Shown piece by piece: positions 25,509 through 36,890 of a stretch of DNA of 64,000 nt (positions within the stretch are counted from its first letter, which is position 1; the number at the start of each line of letters is the position of its first letter). The notes below the pieces were generated by a model. It saw only the letters and a list, made by a program, of their open reading frames with translations. It was not told the origin of the DNA and did not search any database. The translations under genes were made by a program, and so were the position numbers. The stretch is taken from NCBI GenBank assembly GCA_026874595.1, contig CM049306.1, forward strand, positions 5,908,019 through 5,972,018. The letters are read 5' to 3'. The stretch comes from Sipunculus nudus (Eukaryota; Annelida; Sipuncula; Golfingiida; Sipunculidae).

Positions 25509-25555
25509 AGCTACCACTTTCATACTGCTATCAGGCATTTTTATTACCTACACAT
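25509..25555 (-). repeat. Inverted-repeat pair, arm 2 (partner 21684-21732)
   Basis: This is the reverse-complement copy of the stretch at 21684-21732; the two are about 3.8 kb apart in the same intron, so the intron RNA could pair over roughly 48 bp here. Confidence 0.65.
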
Positions 25556-25757
25556 GTATACCCATCAAGCACACGTGGTGAAAATTTGTCACCAAAATGG
25601 TACCGATGTTCCAAATTTTGGGGTCTTGCTGAAGTACTATAATAAGTTAATTTAATGAAAACTTAAGGAGACAATTCATCGATACTAAAACCATAAGATT
25701 GAAGCATATAACTCTGTGTCGGGCTTTATGAGATATATATATATATCAAAGCACATA

Positions 25758-25930
25758 CAGTGAAACCTCGTCGGAGGGACCCTCAGAACACTTCGACACA
25801 TCCGAGGTTCGACACTAGCGGGTTGTATTTGGTAATAATTAAACTGGACTTGTCCGGAATATCGAGTCTGTAACTTAGAAATGATCGGAGTATTCGACTT
25901 CAGCGAGTTCGACACAACAAGGTTTCACTG
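25758..25930. mobile_element. Tc1-mariner/pogo-type MITE, 173 bp
   Basis: The element starts CAGTGAAACCTCGT and ends with the inverted ACAAGGTTTCACTG, and is flanked on both sides by TA (25756-25757 and 25931-25932), the target duplication of this superfamily. Subterminal TTCGACA-type motifs also occur on both sides. There is no transposase; mobilisation would need an autonomous relative. Confidence 0.8.
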
Positions 25931-28900
25931 TATGTATAATATTATATATAACAGTCTCTGTAAGAAATTGTTTGTATTATTTTTCCAACTTATTCCGTTA
26001 TCTCTGCATAACTACAGGCAAGGCTGATGTATAGCTCATAGATATGACGTGTGGAATAAATCATGCACGCTTATTTAACCCATTTGGACTTCATAATAGT
26101 AAATAAGATACATTGTATCAAAGCATTCAACAACACGCGGGATGGCGGGGTTTAACGAGAGTTAAAAGACCTATAGGAGGAGAAGATTGGGTTTGAAGAA
26201 CGAGAATATCGCACGAGAGTTACCAGTCAATTTCACATCAGGACTTTTTAACGTGGGATATGTGGTTATAAATAGGGCAATGGGGAGAAAATGAAATTGG
26301 TATCCAGATAAAAAAGCTCGGCCACTGATTATATAGGGCCAGCGTTTATCTGCGGAGGTGTTTTGCGAGCAGCCATCCATTTTGGTGTCAGTGCTGTGTT
26401 GAGAGCTGTTCTCGCTGGGTTGTGATAATCAGCCCTGATGCGGCCCCCTGAGCGGAAGTGGATGGGGCACTTGTCAGATTACCAAGTGTTTGTCACCCTC
26501 ACGTCTTGGTTCTAAATGAAAAAAGTCAATTATTAATGGAAATAGACAAGGAGTAATGGAAACAGACGCGGAAACCGGGCCACGTTTGATCATTTCTGAC
26601 ACCCGGCGCCCTGTATATATTGACCACAGATTATTGTAAGATCCCCTCTGTCAATCGAACTGGCCTGACTGGCGTGATCTTGTTCTAATACGCCTTGATC
26701 ATAACTAATTTGCCTATAACTGATTTATTTTACTTCCTTTTTTAATCCACTCCCGCTGTAATGGCTGACTAAAATAGTGTAATCTGAAATGTATAATCGG
26801 TAACAGTGACAGTACACAGTGGCCCTTAGTTTATGTAGGATATGAATGTGAGGACCATTTGGTGAGCTGGTGCTAAGCAATCTTTAGGGACTATAACACT
26901 ATGTGTGTAGGTGTTTGTGTTAAGTGAAACACAATTTGACATGGATGATGACGAATCTGAGGAAGTGATCAGTTATCGAGCACAACTTCCGGATAGGTTC
27001 TCCGAAATCTGCCCTTTGCAAAAAATGGCAACTAATTTATATCATGATATGAAACAATTTTTATATATGTATAAAGGTTGGAATATATTTTTATGTCATA
27101 TATAAGGGGGACAGGCGATATTCCTTCGGGATTTATTAATGAAATTACCAGTTATTATGATGAATTTCATACACTTCGGATGTTGGCATGCTCTGTTTGT
27201 CATGGTTACCGATCGGCTCAGAGTAGTAGGTGTAAACATAAACAAAAAGTAACTTTGTCACAAGCAAAAGAAAGAGGTGTATACAAACCAAAACAACATA
27301 AACACAACGATTTCTGGTGATATTTGTTTTACAATGTCTTAAACCAACTGTTAGGGATGCGAATATTCACAGTTCGCGGAAACCCTGTGGTCATAAGAAG
27401 CAAAATAAATCATCGATTTATCTCTGTCTTGCGGATTTATAGGCTTCGTGCGAGCAATCAAACCGGCAAAGAAACATTTTCTTTTTGTGTATGCTTATAT
27501 AAAATTCATCGGGATATTTTAATATTCATAAAAAAAGTAATTTTGGGAGAATAATGACGAACTTGGTCCCTGCCAGGTATAAAAAGGAAGCAACCTTGGT
27601 CATGGTATATTAGTAGTTTACTGAGGTCTTCCTTGTTTGTTTCATGTCTACCTTTGGTCTTCCTCAGTTTATGTAGTTTGACGGAACTAGAGATGAACAA
27701 TTCTTATTTAAGACTGGTTGCATACCTATTAAATAACATTTTATTCCTAATGGTCAGTCAATAATATCGAAAAACAGCATATAAATGCTATCGTTATATA
27801 TTCCATGGTCATTCCGTTTATTGGTGTTGAAAAAAATACCCGCATTGTTGCTCAGAGTCAGAAGAATTCTTACATACAATATAAATTATCAGGCCGGACC
27901 CGGCGTTTATCTGTCAAACCATCCTCTCCAAGGGACCAGATACTCAATATCGGCGAACAAACCAGTAAAAAACATAATATTAATAATATACAGTATTTAT
28001 ATACTGCGCCTCCTGCATGCGGCTAGCTGTTATTTATTCATTCAAAAATAGGCTCCATGCATTCGCAGTTTATTTGATTCCCGTTATTGCTTGGAACTCG
28101 GGCGTTATTTTAACAATAAAATTGCAGCTCATTCACTCTCGTATGGAACTTGGTCAGTATTTTTTCCCTATCTTGTGATAACCATAGTTAATGAAAGTGG
28201 ATGGAGAAAGGTCATGGTACGTCAGACAATACTGCTTGCAGCGTCTTTTAGGATTGCTGATCCAAAACAAAGTGAGCGCTGCCTCACGCTAGAACTCTTT
28301 ACAAGACAGATGTATAAATTTATTTTCTCTTAAGGCGGTTCATTTATCCCATTTTCTCCATTTCCTGTCGAGTAAGCATGTTCTCTCAGCCAGCATCTTA
28401 CAAATGGTTTAATTTATGGTGAACAGTTCCTTGGTATTCTGTAGAAAATAAAGTAACAAGGACGGACATTACAGCTTAATCAGGTCTGATCAGCTATAAT
28501 TAACTTAAATTACGAGAACACGTGGCCGTATGATTAGACATAATCGAAATTACACAGTGTTTGTGGGACCTCTGGGAAAGTCAGCACCAGACGGTCCGTG
28601 TACATGCAGTTGATTTGTTCTGGTCAGAGCAAGCAATTGATTAGTCATTTACGCCAGGGGAATTAAAAGAACTGATTAGAAAACGAGAGTTAAAGCTGCG
28701 AGAAAGCTTAATATCTGTATTGTTAATGCAAACGGAAATTCAAGAGGACACACTGGAAACAGTACGATAATGTGACCAACCGTTCTAATTGTCCAATGAA
28801 GCAACAGGACTGAATTATATGCACTAGTGCCTTTATAAAATGTTTTAGGAAGGCCTACATTTCCCGTTCCAGTGCTATTTTACAACGGATACCCACATCC

Positions 28901-29114
28901 ACTTGTAGCAGGTTGTCTTGTAGCACCATGGACCGGTTATTCATTATTTGATGACACTACTAAGGTGGTTTGCGGTCCGTACCAAACCGGATACCGAAAA
29001 GTTGAATCTAAAAATGGCAAAATCTCGATAGAACCAAAAAAAATCTGCTGTGTCTTAGCGACAGATTTTGACTTCCGGGTTATTCCTGATCTATAAAACC
29101 TGCATTTGAGAAAG

Positions 29115-31180
29115 TTGTGGTGTGGTCAGACCTTTTTGAGAGAGTTGGGTAACTTGAAGTAATTCTTGTGGTGTGGTCAGACCTTTTTGAGAGAGTTGCG
29201 TAACTTGAAGTAATCCTTGTGGTGTGGTCAGACCTTTTTGAGAGAGTTGGGTAACTTGAAGTAATCCTTGTGGTGTGGTCAGACCTTTTTGAGAGAGTTA
29301 GGTAACTTGAAGTAATCCTTGTGGTGTGGTCAGACCTTTTTGAGAGAGTTAGGTAACTTGAAGTAATCCTTGTGGTGTGGTCAGACCTTTTTGAGAGAGT
29401 TAGGTAACTTGAAGTAATCCTTGTGGTGTGGTCAGACCTTTTAAAGAGAGTTAGTTAACTTGAAATAATCCTTGTGGTGTGGTCAGACCTTTTTGAGAGA
29501 GTTAGGTAACTTGAAGTAATCCTTGTGGTGTGGTCAGACCTTTTTGAGAGAGTTAGGTAACTTGATGTTATCCTTGTGGTGTGGTCAGACCTTTTTGAGA
29601 TAGTGAGGTTACTTGATGTAATTCTTGTGGTGTGGTCAGACCTTTTTGAGAGAGTGAGGTTACTTGATGTAATTCTTGTGGTGTGGTCAGACCTTTTTGA
29701 GAGACTGAGGTTATTTGATATGTTTCTTGTGGTGTGATCAGACCTTTTTGAGAGAGTGAGGTTATTTGATATAATTCTTGTGGTGTGGTCAGACCTTTTT
29801 GAGAGAGTGAGGCTATTTGATGTAATTCTTGTGGTGTGGTCAGACCTTTTTGAGAGAGTGAGGCTATTTGATGTAATTCTTGTGGTGTGGTCAGACCTTT
29901 TTGAGAGAGTTAGGCAATTTGATGTAATTCTTGTGGTGTGGTCAGACCTGTTTGAGAGAGTTAGGTAACTTGAAGTAATCCTTGTGGTGTGGTCAGACCT
30001 GTTTGAGAGAGTTAGGTAACTTGAAGTAATCCTTGTGGTGTGGTCAGACCTTTTTGAGAGAGTTAGGCAACTTGAAGTAATCCTTGTGGTGTGGTCAGAC
30101 CTGTTTGAGAGAGTTAGGTAACTTGAAGTAATCCTTGTGGTGTGGTCAGACCTTTTTGAGAGAGTTAGGTAACTTGAAGTAATCCTTGTGGTGTGGTCAG
30201 ACCTGTTTGAGAGAGTTAGGTAACTTGAAGTAATCCTTGTGGTGTGGTCAGACCTTTTTGAGAGAGTTAGGTAACTTGAAGTAATCCTTGTGGTGTGGTC
30301 AGACCTTTTTGAGAGAGTTAGGAAACTTGATGTAATCCTTGTGGTGTGGTCAGACCTTTTTGAGAGAATTAGGTAACTTGATGTTATTCTTGTGGTGTGG
30401 TCAGACCTTTTTGAGAGAGTGAGGTTACTTGATGTAATTCTTGTGGTGTGGTCAGACCTTTTTGAGAGAGTTAGGTTACTTGATGTAATTCTTGTGGTGT
30501 GGTCAGACCTTTTTGAGAGAGTGAGGTTACTTGATGTAATTCTTGTGGTGTGGTCAGACCTTTTTGAGGGAGTGAGGCTATTTGATGTAATTCTTGTGGT
30601 GTGGTCAGACCTTTTTGAGAGAGTGAGGCTATTTGATGTAATTCTTGTGGTGTGGTCAGACCTTTTTGAGAGAGTGAGGCTATTTGGTGTAATTCTTGTG
30701 GTGTGGTCAGACCTTTTTGAGAGAGTGAGGCTATTTGATGTAATTCTTGTGGTGTGGTCAGACCTATTTGAGAGAGTTAGGCAATTTGATGTAATTCTTG
30801 TGGTGTGGTCAGACCTTTTTGAGAGAGTGAGGTTATTTGATGTAATTCTTGTGGTGTGGTCAGACCTTTTTGAGAGAGTTAGGCAATTTGATGTAATTCT
30901 TGTGGTGTGGTCAGACCTTTTTGAGAGAGTTAGGTTATTTGATGTAATTCTTGTGGTGTGGTCAGACCTTTTTGAGAGAGTTAGGTTATTTGATATAATT
31001 CTTGTGGTGTGGTCAGACCTTTTTGAGAGAGTTAGGTTATTTGATATAATTCTTGTGGTGTGGTCAGACCTTTTTGAGAGAGTTAGGTTATTTGATATAA
31101 TTCTTGTGGTGTGGTCAGACCTGTTTGAGAGAGTTAGGTTATTTGATATAATTCTTGTGGTGTGGTCAGACCTTGACAGA
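29115..31180. repeat. 51-bp minisatellite, 40 units
   Basis: The unit reads TTGTGGTGTGGTCAGACC, TTTTTGAGAGAG and a 21-bp variable part. The first unit starts at 29115 and the last at 31155, which is exactly 40 x 51 bp, so there is no net insertion or deletion across the array. About 30 bp of the unit is nearly invariant, while the remainder falls into a few types (GTAACTTGAAGTAATCC, GTTACTTGATGTAATTC, GCTATTTGATGTAATTC, GCAATTTGATGTAATTC, GTTATTTGATATAATTC) that occur in blocks. Because 51 is divisible by three, one minus-strand frame stays open for 593 codons (29455-31236) with a 17-residue repeat; I treat that as a consequence of the period and not as a gene. Confidence 0.95.
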
Positions 31181-32429
31181 CGGTATAACCGGCAGACTAT
31201 GAATGACCGTGCGTCAAAACGAGGCTGATCATGCATGTCTGCTTGTGGTACCAGTTTATTTCCGGTTGGAACAGATTAACATTCATGCTTTACATGATAC
31301 TTTACATATGATTTTTAATTTTATAGTATGTGATTATACCATTATTAATTAGGTTTTACACATAAAGCTCTTTTAAAGACTAGCTCAAATATACTGATGG
31401 AATATGGATTTCAAGCACAAATGAATATATTAAAAATTCACAATGCTTAAATAAGTTAATGAAAAATGTGGTTGTCCTTTAATGTAGGTCACTCTTGAAG
31501 AGTACTTCTTATTAAGCCGCGTGATTTTGAATGTGCTCACTTTCGACGACCTGTATAAAAGACACAACATGAAAGGTTAGGGAATTTCCCTAAGGCCTTA
31601 AGTTTTCCTGGGACATTACCATCTTCCAACTCCCATGGCATAGGCGTTCAGCTTCAAAGCGCATAAACTATGTCACCAGAAAACGGTTCAAATGCCTTAC
31701 AATAACATTCATATATTTACCACTGACCGTCCTTGGCGCGATGAAACAGATGCAACTGCTGTTTACAACTGCTATTGGCAAGAGTGAGTAAAACGGTTTG
31801 TCGTTGTCGCGTAATCACTTGTGAGAATGTTAAAGCGGGGGAATGTCCGCCAGTTTATGAACTTTAAGATGCGTGGCTTTGGGTGCCCCCGCTGAAAGTG
31901 ACAGACGGACGGCCGCTGGCGCTATTGTAGTCAGAATAACCAAATAGCTCATTATAGCTTCCCTGATATTTACAAACAGGCTTCGCGTTCCCAAGGGCAC
32001 AAATAACGGTCCAAGATAATACAAATGAGGCATTGTCATATTACTATACAACCTTCTTCTGCTTTGTATTTATCTCTGACCCAGCACACATAGAGATGGG
32101 AAAATGTGGCATACAATAAAATCAAAATTTAGATTTTTTCGTTTCACAAAAGTTTAATATAACGTAAATTGCTAATAAAATGTATATAAACATAAATTCG
32201 GTAGAATTACATCGGTCTTTGCAATTCCAATAATTGTGCAAACAGTTGGTATTTCGATATTACCAGGCTACCACTTAAAAATATGTAACAGGATGGCTGG
32301 AAAGTTGATAAAATAAAACCGATTAGGACTTGGACATTATCGAAACTGACAATATATATGAAATTGTGTTACAGCCAAAAGTAAATGAACCCTGTCATGC
32401 CGTAAGTCCTTCTGTCTTTTCGACACGAC

Positions 32430-33270
32430 TAGAATCACCCGTTGAAAATCCTCGGTTCTGTATGATAAAAAAGTTTTAGAGCTGGTAAGGACTGTATGCA
32501 GCATATTTGCAATCCTGTGTTTTTCACTAGGAATGTTGTTCATGATATAAAGATCACTTGTGCTAAGATTTTCAAAGATTCCCCCTCAATATTAAGCAAA
32601 GAACGGCACATTTTGCTGTACAAGAAATTAAACAATGAAGTAGACGTGACCCATTTAAAGGGTATACGAATTTTGCTTATAAATGTTTTTTTTTCTTCCG
32701 ATAAACAACATTAGCACAACATCATCATTGCAGGAGTGATGGCTATTGTATATATAAGCCATCTATACTGTGAAAATAATTTGATGAAATTATATGACTT
32801 TATATAGAAAAGTGAAAGATTATGAAAGATAATTTACAAATATAAACTGAAGCTAAAAGGACATCACGACTGTATTTTTCGTTGCGTTGTCATTAATGGT
32901 GGAAGTCTTGGGTATGATATCAAACACATATATGGCATTGAAGGCGCTTGCACGCGAACATGCAACAAAAAGCTGCCAAAGTGGAAAGAGAGAATAGACT
33001 CGAATATTAATAATGCTTGTCCTGTTGGTTGTCATCATCAAGGATGATCGGAAACTGATTATGCTCCCAGATAAAGCCCGTGGCACTGAATTATATTCAG
33101 CCTTGATTCGTTGCCTTGTCTTAAGTAAAATTAACGCAAAAAGGTATATCCATATTTTTCAGAAAGGGTCTGTGTAAAACCGTATGGACTATCCATTATA
33201 TTTTGGAGGTAATCAAAATCAACATAATATTTTGTTTTCTTATTTACCATTATGACAACAGAAGAACCTC
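32430..33270 (-). pseudogene. Helitron helicase C-terminal remnant, copy 1
   Basis: On the minus strand (33086 to 32853) the translation keeps the last motifs of the PIF1-like helicase of Helitron Rep-Hel proteins: a degenerate RRQF-x-MTINK block (here SFRSSLMMTTNR), then LFPLWQLFVACSRASAF, matching the family's F-x-HGQLYVA-x-SR motif VI. Stops and indels surround it. The same stretch recurs at 62790-63660 in the same orientation, with the DNA alignable over about 850 bp, including non-coding 3' sequence. Rep, most of the helicase and the Helitron ends are not seen. A non-Helitron PIF1 helicase is the main alternative. Confidence 0.6.
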
Positions 33271-33720
33271 CCCCCCCCCCAAGATTGTTGGGTTTGAATT
33301 GGTTTTTTCAAACAACCCAGGATTGGATGAACTATGGTTATAATTGAAAGATATCTATGAATCAACATACCTGTAAACCCATAAAAAGTCAAACGGTGGT
33401 CTTGTAACTGGTCGTAGTGTTAAACCATCAGAATAGTTGAGGGAATTTTGAGATCAATGGGGATTAGAATGGACCTGTGACCGTGAATTACAAAATATGC
33501 TATGTGGCCAGTGGGCTAGCTCGAAGTGCAGGAAAATCCCCAAGGGGCCTCCTGAAAAAAAAATGACAGGCGTGGAGGACCTAAAGGCACAAAAGAAATA
33601 GGGGTACCTATTGGGGGAATATAAAAATTATATACATGCAGCTTAATAGAACATTACCCCGCAAAATAAAACAAACGGCATAAAGAGAACACCGCCGATA
33701 CATGTGCCGTATTTCGAAGG

Positions 33721-34086
33721 CCGAATAAAAACGGAAGCAGGTAGACCATTGTCTAGAAAAAAAACAGCTGCGTATTAATTATAAAGATAATATAAAAAGT
33801 AAACAAAATGATAACGACTATTTAGGTCCAACATTCTGGGGGTCTTAGAGAAATTCTCTGAAATATGGCAGACATATCAGACACAATAAGTTATAAGTCA
33901 AAGCCGAATAAAAACGGAAGCAGGTAGACCATTGTCTAGAAAAAAAACAACTGCGTATTAATTACATAGATAATATAATAAGTAAACAAAATGATAACGA
34001 CTGGTTAGGTCCAACATTCTGGAGGTCTTAGAAAAATTCTCTGAAATATGGCAGACATATCAGACACATTAAGTTATAAGTCAAAG
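33721..34086. repeat. 183-bp tandem duplication
   Basis: The segment starting CCGAATAAAAACGGAAGCAG occurs at 33721 and 33904, a period of 183 bp, with roughly ten differences between copies by eye. It lies between the Helitron remnant and the 48-bp array and has no recognised coding content. Confidence 0.9.
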
Positions 34087-34529
34087 CCTGTTCAATATGT
34101 ATATATGTCTAAAGGTAAAACAGTGACGGCAAAAGACGTGATAAGTTACATGTATTGTGCGGTGATTTGCGTGATTCATGTTCAACACCAAGATATCAGT
34201 TAGCACACCAGAAAAAGGTCGCAGCAGCAAAGAGAATTCTTCTGGTGGCCAGTCTTCACAGAACTCATTATTGCATGGCAGTCCTACATATCATAAAAAG
34301 TAAGGTTCCTGCAGCGTAAGGCAGATATCTCTTAAGAATACTGATGAGCTAACATAATGTGTTTCTCAGTGGCTGCCACGTTTAAGACCACCAAACATAT
34401 TACCTGGCACGTGGGCTTAATCTCCCTTTGATTTTCTGTGCAAGACTGAAGAAATTGTTATTTTGCAAGGGGGTTATAGCTTACTTTAAATAGTGTAAGA
34501 CCAACTAGGCTAAACGGTAGCCAATCACA

Positions 34530-36640
34530 TAACAGCCAATCACATAACGGCTTTATCTTTGAGCCATATATGACACACTGCAGCCGATCACGTCACAGGT
34601 TTTATATTTGATTATTTGGTTACCAGAACAGACAAACACATCACAGCTTTAACTTTGAGCCCTACACGACACAAATTTCCATTCAAAATCACATCAACAC
34701 TTAAACTGGATCACCAGATGACACAGCACAGCCAATCACATCACAGCTTTATCTTTGAGAATTATGAGACATAGTGACCAATCAAAATCACATCATGACT
34801 TCATCTTGGATCAGCAGAGGACACAAAACAGTTAATCACATCACGAATTTATCTTATATCATTAGGTGATACAAAACAGCCAATCACATCACAGGTTTAT
34901 CTTTGAGCGCTAGATGACACAGAGTGGCCAACCAAAATCACATCACGACTTTTGCTTTGATCACTTGGTTTCACAAAACAGCTAATCACATTACAGTTTT
35001 ATGAAGCCTTATATGACACAGCAGCCGATCACTTCACGGCTTTATGTTCGAGTCCTAGATCATACACAGTAGCCGATCACGTTACGGCTTCATCTTTGCG
35101 CCTTATATTCACAGCTGCCGATCACGTCACGGCTTTTTCAGCCATATATGACACAGTATCCGATCACGCGACGGCTTTATCTTTGAGCTTTATATGACAC
35201 TGCAGCCGATCACGTCACGGCTATATATTAAGACTTAAATGACTCACAACAGCCAGTCACATCACGGCTTAATCTTTAAGCCATATATGATCTACAAAGC
35301 TAATCAGATCAGGGTATTATCTTTAAGCCTTATATGACACAAGACAACCGATCCCGTTACGGCTTTATTATTGAGCCTTATATGACACACGGCAGCCGTT
35401 CATGTCACGCTATATCTTGAGACTTATATGACACACAAAAGCCATTCACGTCACGTTTTTATCTTTAAACCTATTATGACAAATAGCAGTTATTCACGTC
35501 GCGGTTTTATCTCTGAGCCTTATATTACACACCGCAGCCGATCATGTAAGGGCTTTATCTTTGAGCCTTATATGACACACGGCACCCGTTCATTTCACGG
35601 CTTTAACTTAAAACCTTATATTAAACACAACAGCTAATCAAATCAGGGTATTATCTCAAAGCCTTATATGACACAAGACAACCGATCCCGTTACGGCTTT
35701 ATCTTTAAGCCTTATATGACACAAGACAACCGATCCCGTCACGGCTTTATCTTTGAGCCTTATATGACACAGGGCAGCCGTTCATGTTACGGCTTTATCT
35801 TTGAGCCTTACATGACACACAGTAGCCGATCCCGTCACGGTTTATCTCTTTGAAAAGCCTTATTTTACACACCGCAGCCGTTCCCGTCACGGCATAATCT
35901 TTGTGCCTTATGTGAAACTTAAGCCCATAACGTCAAGGCTTCATCTTTTAGACTAATATGACACACAACAGCCGATCACGTCACGGTTTTATTTCTTTTA
36001 AGCCTTACTTGACACACCACAGCCGTTCACGCCACGGCTTTGTCTTTGAGCCTTATATGACACAAAAACAGCCAATTACGTCACGTCTCTATCTTTGCGC
36101 CTTATATGACACACGGCAGCCGTTAATATCACGGCTTTGTCTTTGAGCCTTATATGACACACAGTAGCTGATCACGTCATGGTTTTATATTTTTTAGCCT
36201 TACGTGACACACCGCAGCCGTTCATGCCACGGCTCTATCTTGAACCTTATATTGTGCACAGTAGCCGATCCCGTCACGGTCTTATCTCTTTGAAAAGCCT
36301 TATTTTACACACCGTAGCCGTTCACGTCACGGCATTATCTTTGTGACTTATATGACACAAGAGCCAATCACGTCAAGGCTTCACCTTTCAGCCTAATATA
36401 ATACACAATAGCCGATCAAGTCACGATTTTATCTCCTTTAAGAATTATTTGACACACCACAGCCGTTTACGTCACGGCGTTATCTTTGAGCCTTATATGA
36501 CACACAGCAGCCGATCACCTCACGTCTTTTCCTTGAGCCTTATATGACACACAGCAGCAAATCAAGTCAGAGCTTTAATTATCTTTGAACACTTGATTAA
36601 TCATAACAGCCAATTTCATCATGGTTTTAATCTTTGAGCC
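34530..36640. repeat. 48-bp minisatellite with hairpin core, about 40 copies
   Basis: The unit is close to 48 bp: GAGCCTTATATGACACACA, then GCAGCCGATCACGTCACGGC, then TTTATCTTT. Units are more diverged and more variable in length than in the 51-bp array. Many contain AGCCG and CGGCT separated by nine bases. In the left part (34530-35000) the core is AGCCAATCACATCAC-like instead, with a CCAAT motif. The array ends about 250 bp before exon 2. Open frames with a 16-residue repeat (for example 35668-35853) follow from the period. Confidence 0.92.
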
Positions 36641-36890
36641 CTAGATGACACAATACGGCCAAACAGAACTCGGACAACAACATCATGTTTTATCTTTTAG
36701 TCAATTATGTCATACAATGAGCAATCACATCATGTTCTATCTTACAGCCCATGTTCAATTAAATATAGACCTCACCTTTCAGCGGCCGATCTAGCCCTAT
36801 CTATTCTGCATGACTTGAGAAATGAAGTATTGTATTTGATAACTGTGTATGTTCTGTCTTCCTATAATGAGAGTGTATTATATTTTACAG

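Larger units (their letters stand above)
7442..36890 (+). other. Giant phase-2 intron of the esterase-like gene
   Basis: The intron runs from donor GTAAGT (7442) to acceptor TTTTACAG (ends 36890) and is 29,449 bp. Exon 1 leaves two bases (AA) and exon 2 supplies one (G), making Lys150. The distance from the N-D-V motif to the nucleophile elbow is the normal family spacing, so no coding exon seems to be missing. Contents are listed separately: minisatellites of 60, 37, 51 and 48 bp units, tandem duplications of 119 and 183 bp, dispersed elements and a Helitron remnant. The stretches 7500-11100, 11331-14634, 17851-18190, 18481-19185, 20371-24960, 25931-29114, 31181-32429 and 34087-34530 show no gene or repeat I can name, apart from a C run at 13340-13351 and one inverted-repeat arm at 21684-21732. 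Confidence 0.85.

Noticed and set aside
26911-27320. Two consecutive plus-strand frames, the first beginning with an acidic stretch
   Set aside because: They overlap in different frames with no splice sites that join them sensibly, and neither resembles a known family.
30392-31228. 278-codon plus-strand open frame
   Set aside because: It is the opposite-strand reading of the same 51-bp array and is closed by TAA in the GTAACTTG unit type.
29455-31236. 593-codon minus-strand open frame with a 17-residue repeat
   Set aside because: It is entirely inside the 51-bp minisatellite. The period is a multiple of three and this frame has no stop in the consensus, so openness is expected. It has no signal peptide, no known domain and no supporting neighbours.
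35428-36146. Three 16-residue-repeat open frames
   Set aside because: They are translations of the 48-bp minisatellite and are broken wherever the unit length changes.
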